Assembly (NCBI GenBank): GCA_964352225.1 | Contig: CAYGRM010000006.1 | Span: 1-52,439 of the forward strand | From: CAJQQY01 sp964352225 | GTDB taxonomy: Bacteria; Bacteroidota; Bacteroidia; Chitinophagales; Saprospiraceae | Direction of reading: 5' to 3' | DNA length: 52,439 nt | In this document: piece after piece, positions 27,201-37,000 of the stretch | Position numbering within the stretch: position 1 is the stretch's first letter | Layout: each line of letters begins with the position of its first letter | Notes under the pieces: model-generated | Databases searched by the model: none | The model's input: only the letters and a program-made list of their open reading frames with translations | Told to the model about the DNA's origin: nothing | Program-made: the position numbers and the translations under genes

Positions 27201-30200
27201 TGCTTCCAGTACAACTGTTTTCCCAAATCCAACTTCTCAAATTGAAGACCTCTACACTACTAACGGTAATACCATTTCCAATAAAAATCTAATTTATTTT
27301 GAATTACAAGATGACCTTACGGGAACAGAACCTAGTGCAAAAGAAGAATTAAGAAAAAGATACCTTAGCGATATTTTAGAAAAACATTTGTATTTCAAAT
27401 GTTTGGTGGATGTTGGAGACTATAATGATTACGAATATGTTTTTGGTTATGCTAAAATAAAAGACTTTGGAGTAGCAAGAAGCGGAGGAACAGATTTCAC
27501 TCATGGGTATGTTCTCTTAGGTGATGTTTGTATAAAAGACAAAGAACCTACAAATTCTTCCTGTGATAAGATAAATCCTATTACCAAGTCAGCAGTTCAA
27601 TTTGCCCGTTTGCATAGACCTGATGTAGCCTTTAACCAACCCAATATTAATACGTCTGGTTTTGAGCAAGCAGTCTCCGCAATTGCTGGCATGGCAACTA
27701 GCTTAGCACAACTTTTTGAAGGCATCAATAAAAATTTGATAGACAAGGGATATGGAAAAAAATTAAGATTGAACCGTTCTTGGATCAGGCTATACAATCC
27801 TAATGGGAGGAAAAAAGGAGGAGGTTCTCGTGTTCAAAGTATTAAAGTCACGGATAGTTGGAACCAAATGGCCGGAGGGAATAATACTACTTCAGAATAC
27901 GGCCAAGAGTATACTTATACCACCAAAGGGAATTTAAATGGAATAAATCAGACCATTAGCTCAGGAGTAGCTGCGTATGAACCATTAGCAGGAGGAGAGG
28001 AAAATCCTTTCCGTTTACCTAAATTTTACGATGAGGTTTTTCTATTAGCTCCTGACTTACGACATTATGTAGAGGAACCGTTTGGAGAATCCTTTTTCCC
28101 TGCTCCGCGAATCATTTATTCTGAAGTAAAAGTGCAAAATATTGATAAAGCGGGAGTTTCGAAAAATGCAACTGGACATCAAGTATATAAATATTTCACA
28201 GCAAAAGATTACCCAACGATTACCAAACGAACATCTCTAAAATATATTCCTAAAAAATCTAAACCATTACTGACCTTTCTCAAAATCAAAGCTGAGAAAT
28301 ATTTAACTGCGTCTCAAGGTTTTGCCATAGAACTAAATGATATGCATGGTAAACCAAAATCAAAAGAAATTTTTGATGGTGGCGGAATGCCTGTCTCATG
28401 GATGAAGTATCATTATAATACTGATAATAAAGCAACTGTAATTCATGAGAATGGATCGATTAAAAAGGATGAACAAATTGGAGTTGATTTTCAAATGGTT
28501 GCTGATGCTCGTGAAGCTACTACTCAAACTTTTAGTGAAGGAGAACAATTTAACTTAGAGTCTTTTTTGATTGGACCGCCACCACCACTTATAATACCAG
28601 TTCCTTTGATGAGCTCAACTAGCTCAATCATTCAATTTCGATCAATGGTAATCACCAAATTAATTCATAGGTATGCTCTACTCGAAAAAGTAACTGCCTT
28701 TGATTTAGGAACAAAATCCACAACTGAAAATTTGTTATGGGATGCTGAAACAGGGGAGGTGGTGCTCACTAAAACTTACAATGAATTTAAAGACCCGATT
28801 TATAATTTCAAATATCCTGCGCATTGGGCTTATGAAAATATGGAAGGTGCATACCAAAATATTTTGGCAGAGATAGATGGAATTAGCATTAGTTCAAATG
28901 GAATAGTTTCAGGGAATACCTCAATTATTTCAAAAGTCAATAAATATATCTCAAAAGGAGATCGATTACTAGTTGATGGATCAAAAGAAGGTTGGGCATA
29001 CCCTACATCGAGTGGATTTAAATTAATTGATCGTTATGGAAATCCAATTACTTCTGGCAGTAAATTAAAAGTCATCGAATCTGGACATAAAAATCAAGCT
29101 ACTTTACCTATTGGAAGTATAACATCCAAAAATAATCCATTGGATGCTTTAAAAGGGAATACCTCCTATTTTAATCTTGAAATTCTCAATTCTTCAGCAC
29201 AAGAGTATTGGGAAAACTGGGGAAGTAATTGCCTAAAATGTGGGGCAAGAAGTCCATTTAATAATCCTTTCATTCATGGCACAGAAGGACGGATGAAACC
29301 ATTGATGAATTGGATTTATCAAACGGAACGACATCAAGGAATTGGAGTGGCTTCAAACTCAAACACTTCTACAAATATCAAGGAGGATGGTGCTTATACC
29401 AATTACTCCCCGTTCTGGATACCACAATCCAATAGTAAATGGCAGCCTAATCGTTCAGATTGGACATGGATAAATAAAAGTACTCAATACCATACTAATG
29501 GGTTTGAATTGGAAAATGTGGATATCCTCAATAGACACAGTTCAGAACAAATAGGTTATTTCAATAGTCTTGTTACAGCTGTTGCAGCCAACTCCAAATT
29601 AAAAAATATGTTTTTTGAAGGTTTTGAGGATTATGATTATGAAAATTTAATTACGGGTTCTCTTCCGGGAAATTCCTGTTTTATTCCAAAGCATTTTGAC
29701 ATCCAAGAAAGAGTAAAACCTCATGATTTCCAATTAACAAGGGTAAATGCGCACTCAGGCAAATATAGTTTCCAAGTTCCAGCCCAAAAGAAGGTTTCTT
29801 GTAATCTAGGAAAAATTAAATCCCAAGCGGCTGCAAATGATCATTTGTGCTCTATTTTTGATCCTGAGGAAGGCAAGTACCATTTAAGCATTTGGGTAAA
29901 AAATTCTACTTATCTACCTGCTAGTAATAAGCCTGCATTAGAACTACATACTGATATTCAATCGTTTCCGTTTTTTGCTCAAGGTCCAATCGTCGAAGGA
30001 TGGCAGCAAGTAACTGGCACATTTGAAATTCCGCCAAACAACCTTAACACACTTGTTCTAGATTTTTCTGGAGATTTAGGCGGAAGAGATTTCGACGATC
30101 TTCGTATCCATCCTTATGATGCATCTTTCCGATCCTTTGTATATGATACTCGTAGTTTAAAATTAACCTATGAATTAGACGATCGAAATTTTTATACAAA

Positions 30201-30303
30201 GTATGAATACGATAAAGAAGGAAGATTAGTACGAATTAAGAAAGAGACGGAACGAGGCATTATGACTGTTCAGGAAAATCGATTTGGCATTCAAAAACAA
30301 TAG
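24286..30303 (+). CDS. Large YD-repeat (RHS-like) partner protein, 2005 residues
   Basis: Residues ~13-33 form an N-terminal hydrophobic export signal (LAWLLILIISIEFVIPVRT). The first domain has the signature VDISTGNFVYNIPLLEVGG and MDQEASSVGLGWNINPG, typical of large Bacteroidota YD-type proteins. The long middle is beta-rich. A carbohydrate-binding-like beta domain comes near residue 1850 (SFQVPAQKKVSCNLGK, WQQVTGTFEIPPNN). The C-terminus ends in a YD-like repeat (KYEYDKEGRLVRIKKETERG). It has no RHS core cleavage motif and no obvious toxin. I take it as the structural partner of the 2506-residue RHS gene, which begins 765 bp downstream after one small gene. Confidence 0.75.
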   Translation: MILQFASRRKKKLAWLLILIISIEFVIPVRTLALTGGPSQPEMNSFEPFSTDQMVDISTGNFVYNIPLLEVGGYPINLAYHSGITMDQEASSVGLGWNINPGVIRRSVRGLPDDFSGDIIQKDFNMKDDVTIGAKSNANLQTFGIKENKITTNGPFSLSASLGAFYNNYRGLGFEFSFSPSISAGVKSGDKLVAGIQGSAGLGLSVNSQQGSTLAPSLSFSVNVSNTENQNLKLDLSASTPISSRQGLKQLNLRTNMGYSDEVQYSGKDKKGILHEGEFKRKIPIVDRTANFSFVGSTHIPTFSQSMINTSSTFSGTLGLEISGAHPNVGLTGYKSTQKILTEIDDERESYGTLYAHIGTTKEKALHDFQREKDIPFKEEATPSLPITIRNNDIYSLSGQGIGGSYILKRGDVGVVFDAEATNRSDGENLGVEVGGGNVAHGGTDQLNNMVNSISNKWNWYEGNQIATFLDYKDPTNSKANPGYEPSYFKKAGELVVESDQNFFDQTGGFDAVRAGLQSTGPMDVATKPSLVRNFDFEPNQTLLTNKVARAKRERRNETISFLTADEAATAALEKKINSYQLNDFPNASPASQIVRNTGNRKSHHLSEMTSVRADGVRYLYGIPAYNNSQEEITFSVDGSNADCQTGLVHYSPGVDDSKGNTKGRENYYENVKTPPYAHSFLLTAILSPDYTDLTGNGPTPDDYGQYTKINYSRVHENYTWRIPYQHNKAQFNPGLLTDDLDDKGNIIYGKKEVWFIHSIQSKTQVAEFHYDFNEDGVTVEQRQDGLGVAGKSGGKDLSMRQHKLSRIELYSYPNRLAFGTGAVPIKVAHFKYQYEICDGIPNSANNEGKLTLKKLWFTYGKSKKGKLSPYTFDYSNSNPNYNLRGYDRWGYYQDNLALSDCQDFAGLPSTAEYPYVNQKNTNYSNWAESWNLTQIQLPSGGKLNVNYEPHDYAYVQDKRAMQMFKITGLSSASSTTVFPNPTSQIEDLYTTNGNTISNKNLIYFELQDDLTGTEPSAKEELRKRYLSDILEKHLYFKCLVDVGDYNDYEYVFGYAKIKDFGVARSGGTDFTHGYVLLGDVCIKDKEPTNSSCDKINPITKSAVQFARLHRPDVAFNQPNINTSGFEQAVSAIAGMATSLAQLFEGINKNLIDKGYGKKLRLNRSWIRLYNPNGRKKGGGSRVQSIKVTDSWNQMAGGNNTTSEYGQEYTYTTKGNLNGINQTISSGVAAYEPLAGGEENPFRLPKFYDEVFLLAPDLRHYVEEPFGESFFPAPRIIYSEVKVQNIDKAGVSKNATGHQVYKYFTAKDYPTITKRTSLKYIPKKSKPLLTFLKIKAEKYLTASQGFAIELNDMHGKPKSKEIFDGGGMPVSWMKYHYNTDNKATVIHENGSIKKDEQIGVDFQMVADAREATTQTFSEGEQFNLESFLIGPPPPLIIPVPLMSSTSSIIQFRSMVITKLIHRYALLEKVTAFDLGTKSTTENLLWDAETGEVVLTKTYNEFKDPIYNFKYPAHWAYENMEGAYQNILAEIDGISISSNGIVSGNTSIISKVNKYISKGDRLLVDGSKEGWAYPTSSGFKLIDRYGNPITSGSKLKVIESGHKNQATLPIGSITSKNNPLDALKGNTSYFNLEILNSSAQEYWENWGSNCLKCGARSPFNNPFIHGTEGRMKPLMNWIYQTERHQGIGVASNSNTSTNIKEDGAYTNYSPFWIPQSNSKWQPNRSDWTWINKSTQYHTNGFELENVDILNRHSSEQIGYFNSLVTAVAANSKLKNMFFEGFEDYDYENLITGSLPGNSCFIPKHFDIQERVKPHDFQLTRVNAHSGKYSFQVPAQKKVSCNLGKIKSQAAANDHLCSIFDPEEGKYHLSIWVKNSTYLPASNKPALELHTDIQSFPFFAQGPIVEGWQQVTGTFEIPPNNLNTLVLDFSGDLGGRDFDDLRIHPYDASFRSFVYDTRSLKLTYELDDRNFYTKYEYDKEGRLVRIKKETERGIMTVQENRFGIQKQ

Positions 30304-30306
30304 CTC

Positions 30307-31056
30307 ATGGAAAACCAATATTCAATAATTAAACTTTTAAAAGTATTGGGATTACTCCTTATATCTTTTGGCAACAGTCATATTCATGCTCAAAAAGAAT
30401 TGGCACTTTTAGAATTTGCTCAGATTGGTAAGGCATATGAAAAGTATCCAAATCTTTCCTTTGAAATGGAATATCAACTTTTTCAAAATTTTTCCACCAA
30501 AGAAGTGATGGATATTGAAATTGCATCTATTCATAAAAAAGGGAATTGGGTAACTTTTAAAATGGGAGACACCGAACGGCTGTCCAATGAAAAAATGTCT
30601 CTTTTTATTGATCACGATTCTAAAATCATGATGTTGGATGAAAGTCGCTTTGCCTTAAAAGACCAGTTGTTTCCAATGGATGCTAAAACAACGCTTTCTC
30701 TATGCAATAGTATTTCAGTCTATGATATCAATGAAAAACAGCGAGTAATTGAAATGGAAGTACCGTTAAATGATGTAAGTAAAATCAGGATGACTTACGA
30801 TAGCAAAAATTATCTCTTAGAACGCATAACAATATTTTACAGGCAAACCCAAATTTGGGAAAATGAAGATGGAAGTAAAACTACTCCAGAGCAACCTCGC
30901 CTAGAAGTAAACTATATAAATGTTGAGTTGAACCCCAAATTCAAAAAAGGACATTTTGATTTTAATCGCTTTTGTACGTTAAAGAAAAATCGCTGGACAC
31001 CGAATGGAAAATGGAAAGATTACCGATTCAATAATTTTTTGGCTTCGACTAAATAA
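30307..31056 (+). CDS. Small exported protein in the RHS operon, possibly LolA-like
   Basis: 249 residues with a signal peptide (GLLLISFGNSHIHAQ). The body has repeated beta strands (NLSFEMEYQLFQ, VTFKMGDTERLSNEKMSLFI, KIRMTYDSKNYLLERITIF). That topology resembles the half-barrel of LolA/LolB-type carriers, though the resemblance is only in the strand pattern. It begins 3 bp after the 2005-residue gene and ends 11 bp before the RHS gene, so all three are co-expressed. A periplasmic carrier or chaperone for one of the giants is the simplest guess. Confidence 0.6.
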   Translation: MENQYSIIKLLKVLGLLLISFGNSHIHAQKELALLEFAQIGKAYEKYPNLSFEMEYQLFQNFSTKEVMDIEIASIHKKGNWVTFKMGDTERLSNEKMSLFIDHDSKIMMLDESRFALKDQLFPMDAKTTLSLCNSISVYDINEKQRVIEMEVPLNDVSKIRMTYDSKNYLLERITIFYRQTQIWENEDGSKTTPEQPRLEVNYINVELNPKFKKGHFDFNRFCTLKKNRWTPNGKWKDYRFNNFLASTK

Positions 31057-31067
31057 AAATAAAACTA

Positions 31068-34000
31068 ATGAAAAAGAGCATCCAAAAAATTATACTCCTC
31101 TCGATTTTAGGAATCCTGCTTCCTTGGCAATCCTTATCGATTATTGAACCTACTATGGTTCCAACAAATGGATCTGTATTTATGAATCAAACAGGGCTAG
31201 TCTTCGCATATCAGAATAGAGTAAGTGATTATATTGCAACTAATCAAAACTGGGCAAATGGATTACATGTGAAATCTCTTACAAATTTTGTTAGTCTCTC
31301 TATGCATTGGGATAACTTAAAGCATATTGATTTTGGATTTGAATTAGAAGTTCCTGTGATTATAACTCCTCACAATATTAATACTCAAGTTCAACCATCT
31401 ATTACTAAAACTCTAAAAATAACATACGATCCAAATACAGGAAAACAATACACCCAAATGGATTTGTACAAGTTTGAAGATGGTTATCAAGTAACCCTTT
31501 ATGTAGATGCGGACAATATTGTATTTAATGTCACTTCAGGTGCAGGCACAAAAGCTCAAGTAGCGGAAGTCATTCGGTTAGAAAATCAAATCATTTTTGA
31601 GTACTATAAAGATTTTGATACCAATTTCAAATTGATGCCTAATAATGTAAACATATGGCTTCAAGGTGCAAATGTGAATAATGGAATCGGAGAAGTAAAT
31701 ATTTCATGGATGCCCATTGATGGAGCAGAAGAATATGAAATAATTTGGAAACATATTGATGATTACGATGGAAATGGAGGAACAATATCACCAAGTCAAC
31801 TGACCGTCGATTTTTCGGATAATTATTCTCAAGTAATTATTGATAATAATAGATACCGGTTTCCAATGACCTATGAACGGGGATATTTACTTTTTTCTGT
31901 CAGGGGGATTGGTAGGAATCCTAATAATTTAGAGGAAAGATTGTATGGCTCTTGGTCTTGTGCTGCACCAAGTAGTATTCTTGGATGCTTTACTTCTTCT
32001 GTACAAAACTACCAAATCAAAATATATATCCCTGCCCACGAAAGCGATCAACTCAACTGGCAAACCATCTCTTCCTATGCTGAAAATGGTAAACGAAAAG
32101 ATATCGTTCATTATGCTGATGGTACCAGTAGAGTACGGCAATCAGCCACTCGAATAAATACCGATAATAATGTAATCGTAGGTGAAACTATTTACGATGC
32201 CCAAGGTCGAGCAGCAATTGAAGTTTTGCCCACTCCAACTGATAATATGGTATTACGGTTTAGAAGTAATTTTAACCAAGTTTCTGCAGGTAACCCTTAT
32301 GATTGGAATAACTTTGATATTGATGCTAGTTGTACTTCAACGACTGACCCTATGGTTAATATATCAGGGGCTTCACAATATTATTCTGTCAACAATCCAG
32401 ACAAAACAGGACTAAGAGCCTATATCCCTGAAGCCAATGGGTATCCGTTTACCCAAGTTCAATATACTCCTGACCTAACTGGTCGTATTCGAAAACAAGC
32501 CGGGCCTGGAGGAACTCATTATATGGGGAATCCTGACCACACGGAAACCAAATACTTTTTTGGTACACCATCTAATGAAGAACTCGATCCTTATTTTGGA
32601 AATGAAGTAGGCTTTGCGGAAAACTACAAAAAGAATATGGCGATGGATGCCAACGGGCAGATCAGTTTAAGCTATGTTGATTTAAAAGGTAATACCATTA
32701 TGACTTCCTTAGCTGGGAACCCACCTAACTCCATGGATCCTTTGGCAAGTTATCAAACTCAAAATATGCAAATTGACTTGTTGGCTTTTGATGAAGTGGA
32801 TTCTGTGGATTATAGTTTGACGACCCAATATAATATCCTGGTCAATACTGCTGGTAATCATGCTTTCGAATATATCGTTGAAGGCGCCCAATTCACAGAT
32901 GGTTGTATGCCTGTTGGCACTTGTTATGATTGTGTATATGATTTTAAAATAATTGTTACTGATCCAGATAATTGTGGAGATACTTTATTTTACGATTCGA
33001 CAACTGTTGGAACACTCTATGATCTTTCCCAATCTCCACAGGTGTTGGATATTTCCTGCAGTACTCCTGAAACTTGGAACTCAAATAATATACCTCAAAA
33101 CCCTTTTAATCCTGCTGGTATCGCTCCATTTACTATCTGGCTTGAAGTGGGCAGTTATACCATCCACAAAGAACTAATAGTTAATGAATGGGCAGCTGAT
33201 GAATATGTCAATCATTACCTGAATGATCCCAACAATACTTGTATCAAAGATTTACAAGACTTCTTAGATGACGCGCTTGCTGATATTGATACCTCTGGTT
33301 GTGAAGTAGATTGTGATGATTATCTAGCTGGAATAGCAGCAGGTGGACAACCTGCATCCTCTGGTACCACTCCTTGCGACACACTTAACAATCGTTGTGA
33401 AATTGCATATCGTGCTATGCTTAATGATATGAGTCCATGGGGGCAATATGCGAAATATGATCCTAACAGTAGTCAGGCAGATGCTGGTGCATGGGCATTT
33501 CCCTTATCCATCTTAAATCCTAATAATAAATTAGAAGCTAATAATAATCCTGGTAGTGGAAAAATTGCTAATTGGCAAAACCCTGATCCTGCTAAACCTT
33601 ATGAAGACCCTGATGGTACAATTAGTATTGTTGGTTATTATTCCAATGGTAATCCCATCTATCCTCAAGATTTGTCGGCCAAAGATTTTATTGCACAGTT
33701 CAAATCTTCATGGGCAAAATCCTTAGTGGTTTATCACCCTGAACATTGTTATTTCAAATTTTGCGAATCAATTGAAGATAGTCATTTGTATGATGCTAGA
33801 ATGATTGCTACTACTTCTTACACGGATGCAGCTCAGAAAGACTTTATGAATCCTACTACCGATCCTTTTTTTTCCAATCCACCAGGCAATAGCAAATTGA
33901 ATGACTTTGTAAATGATTTCCTTACCGACTTTCAAGGGACAGGATATTCTATGTGGGATTTAGCAATGATCATAACCAACTGTCCTGGTGACCCGACCCA

Positions 34001-37000
34001 ATGTGCTGGTCAAACTTTTGGAAATGCCAAACCTGATGAAGAATGGGCAACCTTTCGAGCATTGTACCTCGCTGCTAAAGAAGAGATCCAATATAAAATG
34101 CGTACTAAATACGCCATTGAAAATTATTGCTACAATGAATGTATTGGCGCAGATCCTTTTTATTTTGGACGAAATCAATTTTTATCCTATCAAATAATAG
34201 GTGGATCAACTACTGGATATTTTGATAACGAACAACCTTGCGCTAATAGCACCGCCTACCTTTATAAAAATAAAAACCAACGATTCCCTAGTATCTATTC
34301 TGGTAATCTATTTGGAGGCATGGATTTATACGATGGTGATCCTAACCAAATTATTGCTGATTTAGCAGATTGGGCGGAAGATGAAATAACTGACCTTTGT
34401 GGAAGATGTCCTATGGAATATCAAATGGATGCATTTCTTAGTGGAATTATTGAGGGTGGATATGTAACGGGAGGGTCTCCAAATTGGGCTGCTCCTGGAT
34501 TAGCTTTACCGGACTTAAAAGCAGCTTTAAATTCCAATTTCTTACAAGTGAATACTTCTCCTGAGGGGCAGAAAGATAAACTCACTATTACCTTTAGTGG
34601 AAATTGCTTTGCTCATTTATATTTAAATACTATAATCAATAATCAAAGTGGCTATTCTTGGCAGGATGTTACCTCTATTTGTTGTGTCAATTTATATGAT
34701 TATAATTCATCTGGTAACTATCAACCATTTACGTTTGAAATCACATTTTCTGATGGAACTAATGTGGTCTCCAACGGTAAATTTGTCGGGGGTACTTGTC
34801 ATCTCGACTGCCCCAAAGATACCATCTGCACGCCCAATCCCGTAGCCAGCGAATTAAGAAGTATTTGGAATAGTCTTTTGAGTATCAATCGATTTGAACA
34901 AAATACCTTGTTAGGATATCCTCCTGTTCTTCCACCTGTGCCAACTAATATTAGCGATCACTTCAACAATAATCCAGTTACGTGGTATAAGGATAATACA
35001 AAACCAAATACCTATAAAATATGCCCCAATATTTATACGGGTACTGTTGTCATTTTAGACCCTGATAAACCGAATCCAGATATTTCTCCGCCCAAAGGAA
35101 CAAGATCTCCTTCTGCAGGTTGTTGTCAAATGACTTTTGATTTTCCAATTCACCAAGGACAACAAATTCAAATTAGTGATATCATCCAGTTTACAACCCT
35201 CGAATTAGATGATAGTAAAGCAGATGCTAATGGAGACATTTATGAAATAATTATAACAGGTATTTTACAAAACGGAGATGAAGTAAAGGTCGGAGTCGCC
35301 AATAGTTGTTTTGTATTAGGGCATTGTGGTCCTGACTGTCCTCCATCAAGCAACCCAAACGCTGGTGCAATTGCAGGTGCTCGGAAACCTTCAAAACCAC
35401 AAGGAAGCTCAAAAAAGAAAAAAGGTAAAAATAAAATTGATGTGGTATCTTCTCCAAATGGAAATACTGGAGTAGTCATCACTAACCCAAATAGTAGTTC
35501 CGCACCTTGCTACAGTACCATCTGCGACCCACCACCTGAATATCCTGTAGAAACCATCAATCCTTGCGTCCAAGATTTACTTGCCTTGGCAGGATTCAAT
35601 GCCAATGGAATGTATCAAGAATATTTGGACTCATTAGGCAAGGAAGTCAAAAGGCAATACATGGAACATTGCCTTTCTGCAGCTCAAACATTTAATGTTT
35701 CGTTTAAAGATGCCCGACATCATTTTACACTTTACTATTATGACCAAGCGAGTAATTTAGTCAAAACCGTTCCACCAGAAGGTGTACAACCTATTACCAA
35801 TACTAATCAATTACAGCAAGTCAAAGATCATCGAAATGGAGTCAGCGGAATAACTGCGCAATACCCTTCGCATAAGATGCCAAGTGTATATACTTTTAAT
35901 TCATTGAATCAATTGGTCAAGCAAAAGATACCTGACCACGATGGACCAGCTACTTTTAAGTATGATGCTTTTGGTCGTTTAATCATTTCTAGAAATGCTA
36001 AACAACTTCAAAGTGGTCATTACAGTTATTCCGAATATGATCAACTTAATCGGATTATTGAGGTAGGGGAAAAAAGCAATGTGGGTGTAAAACGACAAAT
36101 CACTACGACCTCTTATGATACTCCATTAAAACCCCAATTGAGTATTCCTTTTCCCAACCAACAACAGGATAATCTCCGTGGGCGAGTGGCAACTATTGCC
36201 TATTATGAAACGCAATTATATTATCAAAATAAACAACCCGACCATTCCACTAGCTATAGCTACGATATACATGGAAATGTAAAGTCGTTAGTTCAGAGCG
36301 GAAAGGGAATAGTTGGAAAGGTGTTGGAATATGATTACGACCTGATCAGCGGCGTAGTCCATCAAGTGACTTACCAAAGAGGAAAACCCGATCAATTTTT
36401 CCATGCCTTCGATTATGATGCAGACAATCGACTGATTAGTGTATCTACCAGTCCTAATGGATTGATTTGGGAAAACGATGCTTTTTATCAGTACTATCCG
36501 TACGGCCCAATGGCAAGAATAGAATTAGGAACAGAAGGTGTACAAGGAATGGATTATGCCTACAATATTATGGGCTGGCAAAAAGGAATGAACTCAGGTA
36601 GCCTTCAACCCCAACACGATATCGGACAAGATGGTCATAGCGGTTCTGTCAATGCATGGTTTGCTCGTGATGCCGTCGGTTTTATTTTAGGGTATCATGA
36701 CAATGATTATCAAGCCATAGGCACGACCTCTTTTGTCCCTGATGCGACGGGTTCTCAATTTCAGAGTTCCGCTAAAGAATTATTCAATGGAAATATCCGA
36801 AGGATGACCACCGCCCTTGAACCTTTTATGGCGAATAGTGCACCGATGGGCTATACCTACACCTATGATCAAATCAATCGCTTTAAGCAATTGGAAGCAC
36901 ATAGTAGTTTTATTCCAAGTGGTAATCAATGGAATGCCACCTCAGCCATTCAAGATTATAAAACCAATGTAACCTACGATGGTAATGGCAATATCCAAAC